Assembly (NCBI GenBank): GCA_963669295.1
Contig: OY769938.1
Span: 2,294,001-2,358,000 of the forward strand
Source of the DNA: G963669295 sp963669295
Lineage (GTDB): Bacteria; Bacteroidota; Bacteroidia; Flavobacteriales_D; CALLUQ01
Length of the DNA: 64,000 nt
Reading direction: 5' to 3'
The notes under the pieces are model-generated. The model was not told the origin of the DNA and did no database searches. It saw nothing but the letters and a program-made list of their open reading frames with translations. The position numbers and the translations under genes are program-made. Within the stretch, counting starts at the first letter, position 1, and the number at the start of each line of letters is the position of its first letter. Shown piece after piece: positions 11,201 through 19,898 of the stretch.

Positions 11201-11674
11201 CGATGTTTGAAAAGTGTGATCCATGGGAGTTGAACCGCTACCAACAGCATAATCATTCTCGCTAATAACATTGTCGTACACCATGTTGTACTGGTAGCTT
11301 TGGTAGTAGGTGTAAGTGGGATTGCTTACATATTCTACTGTGTCGGGAGCAGAGCCACCGATGGTGTAATAAGGAGTGCCTGTGTTGTTGTGTAAATAAG
11401 TATTGGTAAAAGTCGTGTAATCCCATTCTCCACAATCAAAATTGTCTTGTGTGGTTTGAGGGTCGCACTTAAGGGTATAGTACATGAGTATTTTCTCATA
11501 CTGCATCGTGTCAGATGGAAAAATGTACCAACCTCTACGCTTGGTAATGTCATTAAAATCTAATGTTTGCACTACAATGGTGTCACCAATGTTTTGTGCA
11601 AAAGCAGTTGTAGAGAGTGAAACGGTTAAAAGGATGGTAAGTAGTGTGGTAAAACGATTTAGCATAGCGAACAT
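8231..11674 (-). CDS. Secreted PNGase F-like/LamG protein with T9SS sorting domain
   Basis: The ATG at 11674 gives a signal peptide ending in TTAFAQ; a promoter-like TAACTTTG at 11693-11700 makes longer starts unlikely. Domains in order: an N-terminal PNGase F-type beta-sandwich (WYIFPSDTMQYEKILM, DCGEWDYTT); a LamG/jelly-roll domain (residues ~270-460, FAGQWNHWAF, YDGYINDFRVF); a PNGase F C-terminal-like domain (WLNWKECADNP, DRAGWCPG); a CARDB-like segment; and a C-terminal type A T9SS sorting domain (YPNPSKGEF ... DGIYYVRV). The family removes N-glycans or binds glycoprotein, but many homologues may lack activity and I cannot place the catalytic acids with certainty. Probably exported to the cell surface. 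Confidence 0.82.
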   Translation of the reverse strand: MFAMLNRFTTLLTILLTVSLSTTAFAQNIGDTIVVQTLDFNDITKRRGWYIFPSDTMQYEKILMYYTLKCDPQTTQDNFDCGEWDYTTFTNTYLHNNTGTPYYTIGGSAPDTVEYVSNPTYTYYQSYQYNMVYDNVISENDYAVGSGSTPMDHTFQTSNATGKAQYLFRASELTSAGMSAGNVDKLRMDLSALGTDLNYLQIRMKHTAYSDIDINNYETSGFTNVYEYNTTFGSLGLNDLNFTTPFNWDGTSNIVVEFCYNNNGPGTDNTVVGDATGFNSAVYSQQDDGYLAFRRPDYVDVPASAFAAIDSFITVSFWCYGDPNAMPSNSYAFEGRDANGYRVINSHLPWSNSRVYWDAGNSGTSGYDRIDQAANFADFAGQWNHWAFTKDVSTGEMFIYLNGVLWHSGTGKTRTMDGITSFKIAGQASSTNGRYDGYINDFRVFNATLDATTIQNWMFKDVDPSHPYYSNLAAYYKFDDMNGLLAGEEVSNQEGTLIGTPAWEYIDGCDHFRNMTQAMERPNIVFVQGNYNTHWDSTLVTDSVMNPPITIFESLPTIDINSTGITMTAVDTVYAWLPGYSYTYDNMGNVLDSIWVGYSNQLFNFYSSSTFQIQNYVTPYGIGLDLGPDGTRWVYDVTDYAPVLHDTIDFSAGNQQELIDVKFMMIVGTPPRDVISAETIWTGDWGHAAIADDVVLPAVDIDLDPNASMYRIKTRTTGHGFGSGENCAEFCPKLHHLEINGVQQFQWLNWKECADNPVFPQGGTWIYDRAGWCPGTFGDTYDHELTPLVTPGTTVSVDYGMEAYPGGGGEGNYRIAVQLISYGAPNFALDAAITDIVSPNDWEIYGRMNPICASPRVKIKNTGSTTLTSLDITYMVDGGTAETYTWNGSLDFLEEEEVSLPISGQTFWVNGGGGAQNTFIVTISSPNGGADEYAYNNTYTTTYEVPPVYYDGIVVWALPNSAAAENSWNLYDDQNNVIASRSAGTYTAYAQHKDTVLLNPGCYRLEFLDSDDDGMSFFANNDGNGWVRLRDMQGAFVSFNPNFGRSIIHSFTIGYTLEEEEYENATQLNIYPNPSKGEFNLVMDGYADQTVNIQVVNLLGEVMYSKDVSGLNNKDMREINLSHLADGIYYVRVSSGEYSNIKQIVKQ

Positions 11675-11771
11675 AGTTTTTAATCTTACCGTCAAAGTTA
11701 GGGAAAAAGACGGGGGAGTAAAAACAGAACTTTACTCAAATTGTTAAAATACTGACAGGAATGTTGAAATC

Positions 11772-13187
11772 TTAAAACTTATAGATTAGGAAGTAATCGT
11801 TTTCAAACTGCAATTGCAATTCGGGAAATGAAAGAGTAGATTCTAGCAGTTGTTTGTCAATAATGAGGTAATTGCATCCCAGGTTCTTGATACGCGGTAT
11901 CGTTTTACCGTCCACCAGCTGTTGGTGAGTGAGTTGCCATCCTTTACGGTGGGTAAAGTAGTTGTGTAATGGGGTTAGTCCGCCATTTACTGCGATGAGG
12001 GCTTCCTTTTCTACTTGCTCATCCATCAACGACTCCAGGGTAAGAAGGTACATGCGCTTTTCTTTTAGAAAGAAATCGTGTTGATAGTTGGAGGCACTAA
12101 CAATGGTGGTAACAACAAGGGCGCCAATGGCAATATAGCGGTTAGAAATCGTACTTATCCCATATCCGGCAATCAATGCCATGGCAGGTACGAAAGGGAT
12201 GATGTAGTAAATGTGATGAGAAAAATAATCACCAGACTTGGCCATAAAGCCTAAAAATGGTAGAAAAAGTACAATGAATACAAGGAGCGGCTTTTTTTCC
12301 TTTCGATAAATGGCCACACTCAGCCCAAGTACAAATAAGAGGAATCCGGATAAGTGAATGGCATCGAAGTAAAAGTGTTGCGCCACTTCCCCAAAGTGTT
12401 GGAAGAGTTCTACAATGCCAGTCGACATGCTTTTACCCATAAAGAAACCTACATATCCATAAGTTTCATTTAGATAGGGTACCCAATAAAAATACCACCA
12501 ACCAGTAGTAGTGAGGGTGAAGCACATAGCTACGGTAATCCCAATTTTTTTAGGAGTAGCGACCGACTTGCTAAAGAATGGAAGTACCAGGATACCACAG
12601 GCATACAATGAAGGCACTTTAGATAATACACCAAATAGCGTAAAAATGAAGAAGAGCAGTAGATTTTTAATGTTCCCTTTTTGATATAGGTACTCCAACC
12701 CATAGTATAACCCAACCATCACCAGGGAAATGGAGAAAGTATCGGGCATGCTTTTACGTGCATAAGAAAACCAAATCGAACTGAGCAAAATAAGAACAGC
12801 ATTGAGAGCTATGGTTTTACTGAAGTAACGAGTAATAGTTTTACCAAAGAAGAAAATTCCTATGCTGGATAAGATGAGATTAATAAGACGACCATACCAA
12901 TGCTCGTAACCAAAAATGGCAGAAGCAAGGTAAATCAAGTAGTTGAGTAGTGGAAATTCCATACCAGTAATTCCGGTACGTTCTCCAGCCATATCCATAC
13001 GTGGATAGAGAATGTTATTGTCTACTTCGAGAAAGTTGCGCGCAGCCATATTAACCGTGGCTTGTCGCCAGCTATGCGCAACTTCTAAGGGTGGATTTGT
13101 AATGCCATATAACCTGACAATAAAAAAAAGTACAATCCAAAACCGGTAATCACCCAGCCATGTTTTCCAGTTTAATCCTTTACTCAT
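11772..13187 (-). CDS. GT39-type membrane glycosyltransferase (ArnT/PMT-like)
   Basis: The 471 residues contain about ten transmembrane segments. Family marks include an N-terminal acidic lumenal loop after the first helix (PPLEVAHSWRQATVNMAARNF) and a second periplasmic loop (ERTGITGMEFPLLNYLIY). These match the dolichyl/polyprenyl-phosphate-sugar transferase fold (PMT_2, glycosyltransferase 39), which moves a sugar from a lipid carrier to protein or glycolipid on the outer face of the inner membrane. The acceptor is unknown. It lies 14 nt downstream of the MuiA-like gene on the same strand, so the two are probably cotranscribed. Confidence 0.82.
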   Translation of the reverse strand: MSKGLNWKTWLGDYRFWIVLFFIVRLYGITNPPLEVAHSWRQATVNMAARNFLEVDNNILYPRMDMAGERTGITGMEFPLLNYLIYLASAIFGYEHWYGRLINLILSSIGIFFFGKTITRYFSKTIALNAVLILLSSIWFSYARKSMPDTFSISLVMVGLYYGLEYLYQKGNIKNLLLFFIFTLFGVLSKVPSLYACGILVLPFFSKSVATPKKIGITVAMCFTLTTTGWWYFYWVPYLNETYGYVGFFMGKSMSTGIVELFQHFGEVAQHFYFDAIHLSGFLLFVLGLSVAIYRKEKKPLLVFIVLFLPFLGFMAKSGDYFSHHIYYIIPFVPAMALIAGYGISTISNRYIAIGALVVTTIVSASNYQHDFFLKEKRMYLLTLESLMDEQVEKEALIAVNGGLTPLHNYFTHRKGWQLTHQQLVDGKTIPRIKNLGCNYLIIDKQLLESTLSFPELQLQFENDYFLIYKF

Positions 13188-13201
13188 ATGAATACGATGT
13201 G

Positions 13202-14857
13202 CTAGAATTTGGCACGATAACGCTTTTTCGATTTACTGGCGTTGATGCTCCTCCCTTTCGGGTATTTCATGGCGAAACTAAGATTGATCTGTTCACTTTG
13301 TCCAGAAGCGATATTGAATTTCCAACTGAGTTCCCCTGTAGTGAGGTCTCGGTCTGCATTTGAAATATCCATAACATCTACTGTAATGTCGCTATTTTTA
13401 GAAACCGGAACTTGATCAATTACTTCGATTTGAATGGGTGATTTTCGATTGTTTTTCACAATGATTTCATAAGCTAATGTTTCTTTTTTGTTGCTGCCAA
13501 TGAATTTGGTACTTGAAAAATCTTTTTGTTTGGTGCGGGTTACCAGTACCTTCTTATCGCGTCCAAGCGATAAGTCAAGAGTATCGTTTACACTTCGGGT
13601 ATAGATATACGATTGTCCTATGTATGTGCCAGCATAATATACATTGGCGGGGCCTTCTACCAGGTTCAAATCTTCCCAGCCGGTAATGCGGGCCAGAAGG
13701 AAGGCATCTTTGTCAACTTTTGGAATACAATAGTGACTGTAGGTGGCATTGAGGTTATATTCCGTTACATCAACAATGTAGGGTTTGGCATCTGAAGGAA
13801 TAGAGTAGGGAGTTTCAATTTCAAACTCTGCACTCAGCTCTGGCAATTCAATTTCTTCAAATACAATATCGCCTCGGTTAATGGTATTTCTATCGGATGA
13901 GTAGTTGCCAACATCTGTACTTTGCACTCGGCCTTCTTTTTCCTGATCGTTGCTCCAATTGTAACTTTGCCTGTAAAAGCCACTGCTAGATTGGTAGTCA
14001 AGGTTCCAAACATTCATGGCAGGTTTGGCAGCGCTTTGCGTGGGGTCAGCTGTTGAGAGCTTAATTTTTACGTTGTCCCAATCGATGTTGGTATTGTTGA
14101 ACACTTTAGCGCGATATTTTAGCTCTATAGGTTGCCCTACATCTTCAGCTCTAAGGTCGTAGCTGGGAGCCCACCCTGCTCCAGCAACAATGTATTTAAG
14201 TGAAATGGTAGTGGAGCCACCAGATGGGGCAAGCAATAACACAGAAACCTCTCCCTTGCTGTGATTTTCTTTAGCGTTTAACTCATTGAGTTGCTGATTT
14301 ACACGCTGCAATTCTAAACTTTGTGAGGTCACCTTTTTATTGAGCGAAGAAATCTTTTGGTTGATCTCTTTTACGCGGGTTCGATAAAAATCGGCTGCTT
14401 GCTTTAACTCGGCTATAGGAACGCCATTTTGGTTGCCACCAATCGACTGATTCTTGAGCAACATTTCTTTTTCAATGGTATAGGCATTCTTTTCATCATT
14501 TAAGCCAACAACCTTATTGTTTAAAAGCACCACAGAATCTTTAAGCTGTTTAATGCGAGGGTTTTCATTTTCTGGAGCAAGGTAATTGATCTTATCTGAT
14601 ACGGCTAAGATGTTAACGTTTCCACTAGCGGTTACTTGTACACTCTTAGAATTTATGTTGGGAGATAGCCCTTCAAAAATAACTTGTGTGCGCCCAGCGC
14701 TAAGCGTAAGTTGTTGCTCCCGATTTACTTCTGCACCATCCAGGTAAACAATTACGGTATTGATAGTAGTGCTTACAGTTTTTACTTTAACATCCTTTAT
14801 TTGAGAAAATCCTTGCGCGTAAAACAAGGTCGTAAAGAGAATAATAGCGTATTTCAT
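13202..14857 (-). CDS. MuiA family protein (DUF4140/DUF4139)
   Basis: I place the start at 14857, where MKYAIILFTTLFYAQGFSQ forms a signal peptide; 15 residues of upstream open frame are not signal-like. The N-terminal domain (residues ~20-90) is DUF4140 (VIVYLDGAEVNREQQ). A coiled coil of about 100 residues follows, then the DUF4139 beta-rich domain with the marker YIVAGAGWAPSYDLRAE and a C-terminal YEIIVKNNRKSPIQIEV stretch. The family is annotated as mucoidy inhibitor A but its biochemical role is unknown. Likely periplasmic. No catalytic residues are evident. Confidence 0.85.
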   Translation of the reverse strand: MKYAIILFTTLFYAQGFSQIKDVKVKTVSTTINTVIVYLDGAEVNREQQLTLSAGRTQVIFEGLSPNINSKSVQVTASGNVNILAVSDKINYLAPENENPRIKQLKDSVVLLNNKVVGLNDEKNAYTIEKEMLLKNQSIGGNQNGVPIAELKQAADFYRTRVKEINQKISSLNKKVTSQSLELQRVNQQLNELNAKENHSKGEVSVLLLAPSGGSTTISLKYIVAGAGWAPSYDLRAEDVGQPIELKYRAKVFNNTNIDWDNVKIKLSTADPTQSAAKPAMNVWNLDYQSSSGFYRQSYNWSNDQEKEGRVQSTDVGNYSSDRNTINRGDIVFEEIELPELSAEFEIETPYSIPSDAKPYIVDVTEYNLNATYSHYCIPKVDKDAFLLARITGWEDLNLVEGPANVYYAGTYIGQSYIYTRSVNDTLDLSLGRDKKVLVTRTKQKDFSSTKFIGSNKKETLAYEIIVKNNRKSPIQIEVIDQVPVSKNSDITVDVMDISNADRDLTTGELSWKFNIASGQSEQINLSFAMKYPKGRSINASKSKKRYRAKF

Positions 14858-14892
14858 GTGATGTGTTTTAGCGTTGCAGATTAAAGATAAAA

Positions 14893-14926
14893 AAAAGCCC
14901 ATTTTGATGATTCAAGATGGGCTTTT
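14893..14926 (-). terminator. Bidirectional-type terminator after oligopeptide-binding gene
   Basis: A stem formed by aaaagcccattttga and tcaagatgggctttt (one G-U pair) has A tracts on one side and T tracts on the other. It lies 19 nt beyond the stop of the minus-strand lipoprotein gene ending at 14945. Confidence 0.85.
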
Positions 14927-14944
14927 ACTTATTTCGTTAAATGT

Positions 14945-16684
14945 TTACTGGTGTCCTTGACTCTGCACTTTTCCTTCACGTTCTTTGATGTAAACATCTG
15001 TAAGATCAATTAGATTCATGGGGTTAGAGTAGAAGTTACGCACATACGATTGCAATAAGCGGTAGTTTTCACTGTACCACAATGGAATCAGCGGTGCATC
15101 TTGCATCAAGATTTGCTCTGCTTGCGTAAAATAACCGTAGCTTTCTTCTTTATCACGAGCAGCAATGCCTTTTTCAAACAATGAGTCGAATGCAGCACTT
15201 TGATATCGCATGGTGTTGGGATGCGATGGCTCATCTAAAGATGCTGGCACGTCTCTTCCATAGCAAGTCCAAAGAAAACTTTCGGGACTTGGGTAATCAG
15301 CTACCCAGGCTGACCGGAAGATGTCAGCTTTCGCATATTTAGCATCTTCCAGCTTTTGTGCGAAAGGCACTACTTCAATATCCACATTAATGTTAAGTAC
15401 ATCCGACAATTGTTTTTGGATTTCAAAAGCAACACGTGTGTTTCGGGTTCCGCCACTGTTTAATTCCACTTTAATAGAAGGGAAATTACTTCCGTTGGGG
15501 TAACCTGCATCAGCCAATAAAGCACGTGCCTTATCAGGGTCATAGCTATAGCCACTAACCTTGCTTACGTCATAACCTGGAAATGAAGGGGGGCATAAAC
15601 CGTTAATGCCAGGGCCAAATGCCTCGCGGTTCAAAATATCGTTTACGATTTTGTCTTTATCAATGGCATAACTGAAAGCTTGTCGTACCCTTACATCTTG
15701 AAATACCTCACGAGTAAGGTTGAATTCGTAAAACTGAGTTACCATTTCAGGCGATCGGCCAAGGATAAATTTTGGAGGAACGTTAGCAAAATCAGCAATT
15801 TGCTCTTGCACCACTTCATTTATTTTCTCCGATGGCAAGCCAAAAATTACATCAAGACCACCGTTGCGAAACTCATCCAACTGAGTGTTTTGTGAATTGA
15901 TAAATCGGTAATGAACAGTGTCAAGATATGGCAATTGATTGCCAGCAGAATCCAACTTGTAATAATCTTCGTTGTATACTAAAAACAACTCTTTATCGAC
16001 TTCACCACCCTCAGTGTATTTAAATGGCCCTGTGCCAATTGTACATTGGATGCCATACTTGTCTACAGCTTCCTTCGCAACAACAGACGTGGCAGGGTTG
16101 GCCAAAATGTAAAGAAACGATGATGAGGGCTGCTCCAATGTGATTTCAACAGTGTAGTCATCAATTACTTTTACTCCTTCTAAACTCTCGGCTTCTCCAT
16201 TGTAATAGGCAGTAGCGCCTTTTACACGATCTTTGAATGTGCTGGTGAACATGGCATTGTCTGGGCTGGCAGTACAAAGCATTTCAAAAGAATATTTCAC
16301 ATCATTGGCATTCATTTCACGCCCCTCTCCTCCATCAAAGCAGGGGTCATCATGAAATTTAGCACCCTTCCGAAGTTTAAATGTGTACACAGTGCCACTG
16401 GCATCTATTTCCCAATTCTCAGCAAGCGCGGGAATAACCGACATATCTTTAGGGCTAAACTTCACAAGCCCTTCGAAGATTTGTTTGGCGATGTTAGCTG
16501 AACCCAAGTCGATGATGGTATGTGGAAAGAGTGACTGAAACTTTTCAGCTTCACTCATTGTAAATGTACCTCCATACACCACGGCTCCCTTCGCCACCCT
16601 TTCTGTACTGGTGTCCTCTTTGGTTCCTTCACACGATGCAAGCAAAACAACAGCGGCCAGAAAGCTATAAATTATCTTTTTCAT
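14945..16684 (-). CDS. ABC transporter substrate-binding lipoprotein, family 5 (peptide)
   Basis: The start at 16684 gives a lipoprotein signal (MKKIIYSFLAAVVLLASC, lipobox LASC). The next 560 residues have the layout of family 5 extracellular solute-binding proteins of the Opp/Dpp type: the N-lobe opening (FQSLFPHTIIDLGSANIAKQIFEGLV), the signature segment near VIPALAENWEIDASGTVYTFKLRKGAKFHDD, and ADIFRSAWVADYPSPESFLW near the C-terminus. It binds a peptide or similar ligand and hands it to an inner-membrane ABC permease. No permease or ATPase gene lies nearby, so the partner must be encoded elsewhere. Ligand specificity is not readable. Confidence 0.9.
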   Translation of the reverse strand: MKKIIYSFLAAVVLLASCEGTKEDTSTERVAKGAVVYGGTFTMSEAEKFQSLFPHTIIDLGSANIAKQIFEGLVKFSPKDMSVIPALAENWEIDASGTVYTFKLRKGAKFHDDPCFDGGEGREMNANDVKYSFEMLCTASPDNAMFTSTFKDRVKGATAYYNGEAESLEGVKVIDDYTVEITLEQPSSSFLYILANPATSVVAKEAVDKYGIQCTIGTGPFKYTEGGEVDKELFLVYNEDYYKLDSAGNQLPYLDTVHYRFINSQNTQLDEFRNGGLDVIFGLPSEKINEVVQEQIADFANVPPKFILGRSPEMVTQFYEFNLTREVFQDVRVRQAFSYAIDKDKIVNDILNREAFGPGINGLCPPSFPGYDVSKVSGYSYDPDKARALLADAGYPNGSNFPSIKVELNSGGTRNTRVAFEIQKQLSDVLNINVDIEVVPFAQKLEDAKYAKADIFRSAWVADYPSPESFLWTCYGRDVPASLDEPSHPNTMRYQSAAFDSLFEKGIAARDKEESYGYFTQAEQILMQDAPLIPLWYSENYRLLQSYVRNFYSNPMNLIDLTDVYIKEREGKVQSQGHQ

Positions 16685-16716
16685 AAGGTCTATAAATGTC
16701 ACGCGTACAATAAATG

Positions 16717-16748
16717 CAAGAATAATGTTTCTTTGCCAAAATTGCAAA
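16717..16748 (-). promoter_or_regulatory. Promoter of the oligopeptide-binding gene
   Basis: On the minus strand TTTG (16748-16745) and TATTCTTG (16724-16717) are 20 nt apart, one mismatch from the Bacteroidota consensus. They lie 33 nt upstream of the chosen ATG, which supports that start. Confidence 0.5.
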
Positions 16749-16926
16749 ATTAAATCCTATGATTTTCCATTTATCCCTTGATAAGGTTTTTTTGTCGAAA
16801 TAAAAGCTAAAATCGTAGAGAAAAATTTAGTAAAAAAGTGGGCTATAATTTTGAAATAATGAAAATTGCTTTTAATATTGCCACCTAGAAATGAGGAGTG
16901 TGTCTTTACATCTGTAAAGTGTTGTA

Positions 16927-17727
16927 ATGAAAAGGATAGCAAGTATTTTAACAATTGTTTTCGCCTTCGTTTCCGTTGCGTTTTCACAACAGCATGACGC
17001 TATTGTGTTGACAGGCAATTACCAGGGAAAGAACATTTATGTGCAAAACCCATTCGCATCATCGGGTGTTGGTTTCTGCGTATATGAGGTAACCATCAAT
17101 GGTGATGTCTCTACGGACGAGTGGAACTCTAGCGCATTCGAAATTGATTTCGCCAATGTTGAATTGAAGATAGGTGACCCTGTTGAAGTGAAGATCAAGC
17201 ATAAGCCTGATTGCCACCCTAAGGTATTAAACCCTGAAGTATTAAAGCCTAAGAGTACGTTTGAGATCATAGAAATGTCTATTGATAAAGATGGCACGTT
17301 AAGGTGGAAAACTAAGGGAGAGACTGGTGAATTGCCTTATGTAATTGAACAGTACCGGTGGAACAAGTGGATTAAGGTTGGAGAGGTGCCAGGCATAGGC
17401 ACTCCTGATGAACACTCCTATGAATTCAAAGTTACTCCACACTCTGGTGAGAACCAATTTAGAGTGAAGCAGGTTGATTATAGCGGAAAGCCAAGATACT
17501 CTCCAGCTAAGAAGTACAGAAATGCTTCTGTCGAGGAAATCACTTTTACTCCTCAAAAGGTAAACAAGGAAATCATGTTTACCGGTGAAACTAAGTTCGA
17601 GATTTACGATGCATATGGAAACATTGTGAAGAAGGGTTTTGCAGATAAGATTAATGCAGAAAATCTTACCAAAGGAGTATATTATCTGAACTACGACAAT
17701 AAGACGGAGAAGTTCATTAAAAAGTAA
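16927..17727 (+). CDS. Secreted protein with T9SS-like C-terminal domain
   Basis: A signal peptide (MKRIASILTIVFAFVSVAFSQ) precedes about 245 residues with an all-beta look. Residues ~25-95 resemble a small Ig-like domain (VYEVTINGDVSTDEW), followed by a fibronectin-like segment (YRWNKWIKVGEV ... FRVKQVDYSGKPRYS). The last ~65 residues (FEIYDAYGNIVKKG ... LTKGVYYLNYDNKTEKFIKK) have the layout of a T9SS type A sorting domain, although YPNP is missing. Probably exported or cell-surface attached. I do not recognise a specific family. A strong terminator follows directly, so it is a single-gene unit. Confidence 0.72.
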   Translation: MKRIASILTIVFAFVSVAFSQQHDAIVLTGNYQGKNIYVQNPFASSGVGFCVYEVTINGDVSTDEWNSSAFEIDFANVELKIGDPVEVKIKHKPDCHPKVLNPEVLKPKSTFEIIEMSIDKDGTLRWKTKGETGELPYVIEQYRWNKWIKVGEVPGIGTPDEHSYEFKVTPHSGENQFRVKQVDYSGKPRYSPAKKYRNASVEEITFTPQKVNKEIMFTGETKFEIYDAYGNIVKKGFADKINAENLTKGVYYLNYDNKTEKFIKK

Positions 17728-17746
17728 TAACTAACCCACAATAGTT

Positions 17747-17778
17747 AAAATAGTCCCGCATATCGGGACTATTTTTTT
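17747..17778 (+). terminator. Rho-independent terminator
   Basis: The stem aatagtcccg / cgggactatt with a short loop and seven T residues closes the gene ending at 17727. Confidence 0.9.
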
Positions 17779-17789
17779 ACCCTAATGTT

Positions 17790-18191
17790 ATGAAAAAGAT
17801 TGAGCACATTGGTATTGCGGTCAATAGTTTTGAAACATCTATCCCTTTATTTGAACAGTTGTTAGGGGTTAAATGCGATAAAATTGAGGCTGTTGAAAGC
17901 GAGGGTGTTTCCACAGCTTTTTTTAACTCAGGACCTAATAAAATTGAATTGCTTGAGGCAATTTCTGACGAGAGCCCTATTGCCAAATTCCTTGAAAAGA
18001 AAGGAGAGGGAATTCACCACATTGCTTTTGATGTAGATGATATTCATGCAGAGCTGGAGCGATTGAAAGAAGCAGGGTTTCAACTTATTCATGAAACACC
18101 AAAGGTAGGAGCAGACAATAAACTGATTGCTTTTCTTCACCCTAAAGCTACCAACGGGGTACTTATCGAATTGTGTCAGGATAGATCATAG
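17790..18191 (+). CDS. mce: Methylmalonyl-CoA epimerase
   Basis: The 133 residues form a vicinal-oxygen-chelate (glyoxalase) fold with two beta-alpha-beta-beta-beta modules. Metal ligands fit the family: His7 (KIEHIGIAV), Gln/Glu in the middle, His near residue 79 (GEGIHHIAFDV) and Glu near the end (GVLIELCQ). It interconverts (R)- and (S)-methylmalonyl-CoA in the propionate/succinyl-CoA pathway. The length is typical. Its 3' end overlaps the end of the convergent aldolase gene by 16 nt. The mutase subunits are not in this window. Confidence 0.93.
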   Translation: MKKIEHIGIAVNSFETSIPLFEQLLGVKCDKIEAVESEGVSTAFFNSGPNKIELLEAISDESPIAKFLEKKGEGIHHIAFDVDDIHAELERLKEAGFQLIHETPKVGADNKLIAFLHPKATNGVLIELCQDRS

Positions 18192-18790
18192 TAGCGCTCA
18201 AAAATTGCTGTAGCGGCTTCTTGTAATGTCTCACCAAAGGCAATAATGCCGTCTTCATGCCCAGCCATTACCAGAACTCTTGTTTTTAGTAGTTCCGTTT
18301 CCTTGAACAATCGACGGATTTCTTTTGCCATTTCAGGTGTACCATAAGGTATTATAGCACGGGTGGTAGGGAGTTTGCCCTTTAATTTATTCCATAGCGG
18401 TGCGTAATGGATATGAATGACGCCTTGAATGAACTTGTTGGTATCATAAATAGCAGCATGTGTTAACGATTCGGAAGAAGCTTTAATGGGCCCTTTACAA
18501 AACAAATAATTGCGAGCAATGTTGTACTGAGTAACCGTAGTGAAATGTTCTGATTGTATGTTTTTGAAGTGTCCGGTTTGTGTTCCTGAGATGATAAAAT
18601 GTTGGCTGTCTGGAATACGATGACTTATATTACCAAACCCTACATTATGAATGGTATCATGTCCAATAAATTGATACTCGTGCATCTTGTTACGCCAGAA
18701 TGTAAGCTCCCTCAGTAGTTCGGAATGATGCGTAGGGTTAGATTCCTCCCAATGCATATCAAATTTGATGTAGCCTTCATCGATGCTCAT
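18176..18790 (-). CDS. Class II aldolase/adducin family enzyme, MTRu-1-P dehydratase or aldolase
   Basis: I place the start at 18790, one nucleotide after the mtnA stop; a longer frame runs into mtnA. The ~204 residues follow the class II aldolase fold: GFGNISHR (N/S phosphate site), IISGTQTG, the zinc pair in VIHIHYAPLW, and a third His in MAGHEDGIIAFGETLQEA. Its position behind mtnA suggests it acts on methylthioribulose-1-phosphate or 5-deoxyribulose-1-phosphate. It could be a dehydratase (MtnB) or an aldolase (Ald2/DrdA type) that releases DHAP plus an aldehyde. The sequence alone does not decide. No mtnC, mtnD or mtnK gene is nearby, which favours the aldolase reading. Confidence 0.75.
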   Translation of the reverse strand: MSIDEGYIKFDMHWEESNPTHHSELLRELTFWRNKMHEYQFIGHDTIHNVGFGNISHRIPDSQHFIISGTQTGHFKNIQSEHFTTVTQYNIARNYLFCKGPIKASSESLTHAAIYDTNKFIQGVIHIHYAPLWNKLKGKLPTTRAIIPYGTPEMAKEIRRLFKETELLKTRVLVMAGHEDGIIAFGETLQEAATAIFERYYDLS

Positions 18791-18791
18791 G

Positions 18792-19898
18792 TTAAGCGTG
18801 TTCTGGAAATAGACTCGTAAGACCTTGCTCGCTTGCTTCACAAATGCCTCGTTCCGTAATTAGGCCGGTCACCAATCTGGCGGGGGTTACATCAAAGCCA
18901 TAATTGGCTGCTGTTGTGCTTTCAGGACAAATTAAGACATCAACCACCTCGTTACTCCCTTTTCCACGGATAAATCTCACCTCATTTTCATCACGCATTT
19001 CTATGGGAATCTCTTCCAGTCCATCGTTAATTTTCCAGTCTATAGTAGAAGAAGGAAGGGCTACATAAAAGGGAACGTTATTATCGTTTGCAGCCAGTGC
19101 TTTGAGGTAGGTGCCAATTTTATTCGCAACATCGCCTTGACGAGTAGTGCGGTCGGTACCTACAATGACCATGTCTACCATGCCGTGTTGCATTAAGTGG
19201 CCGCCTGTATTGTCTGCAATAAGTGTATGTGGAATGCCTTGTTGCCCCAGTTCAAATGCGGTAAGGTTAGCTCCCTGGTTTCGCGGTCGTGTTTCATCAA
19301 CCCAAACGTGTACAGGAATTCCCAGATCATGAGCCTGGTATATAGGAGAGGTAGCAGTGCCCCAATCAATACATGCCAGCCAACCGGCATTACAATGTGT
19401 GAGTATGTTGACAGGTTTTTTAGGGTTTTTAGCATGTATGGCTTCAATAAGTGGCAAAGCATGAGTGCCAATTTGAAAACAGGTTTCAACATCGTCTTGC
19501 TTCAATCGTTCGGCAAGGGCTAATGCAGCATCAACCTTTTCTGTAAGGCCTTTGGTAGCATTGATGATGGAGAGTGATTGATCTACGGCCCAAGTCAAAT
19601 TAACAGCAGTGGGTCGTGATGCTTTTAACTGTTCAGCAGCGGTGGCAATATGGCCTTCAAAGTTTTTATGCTTCGAAGCCTCAATTGCGGCCAGCCACAT
19701 ACCATATGCTGCGGTTACACCAATAAGTGGGGCTCCTCTTACTACCATATTGCTAATGGCATTAATAGCGTCTAGGCTGCTTTGGATAGTATAGATGTTA
19801 CATTGATGTGGCAGATAACGCTGATCAAATGTATTGACCTGTTGCGAATGCAGGTTATCTACCCAAATGGTGTGTTGATGAAGCCCATTAATCTTCAT
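18792..19898 (-). CDS. mtnA: Methylthioribose-1-phosphate isomerase
   Basis: This 368-residue enzyme of the eIF2B-like isomerase family has the expected marks: VVRGAPLIGVTAAYGMWLA, the catalytic Cys in THCNAGWLACIDWGTA, VDETRPRNQGANLTAFELG, the catalytic Asp in LIADNTGGHLMQHG, and GTDRTTRQGDVANKIGTY. It converts 5-methylthioribose-1-phosphate (and in some bacteria 5-deoxyribose-1-phosphate) into the ketose. The ATG at 19898 overlaps the end of the HAD gene by 11 nt, so translation is probably coupled. A TTG nine bases upstream is possible but unnecessary. In the GHL segment most relatives carry A-A-x-x-M; here it is T-G-G-H-L-M. Confidence 0.93.
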   Translation of the reverse strand: MKINGLHQHTIWVDNLHSQQVNTFDQRYLPHQCNIYTIQSSLDAINAISNMVVRGAPLIGVTAAYGMWLAAIEASKHKNFEGHIATAAEQLKASRPTAVNLTWAVDQSLSIINATKGLTEKVDAALALAERLKQDDVETCFQIGTHALPLIEAIHAKNPKKPVNILTHCNAGWLACIDWGTATSPIYQAHDLGIPVHVWVDETRPRNQGANLTAFELGQQGIPHTLIADNTGGHLMQHGMVDMVIVGTDRTTRQGDVANKIGTYLKALAANDNNVPFYVALPSSTIDWKINDGLEEIPIEMRDENEVRFIRGKGSNEVVDVLICPESTTAANYGFDVTPARLVTGLITERGICEASEQGLTSLFPEHA

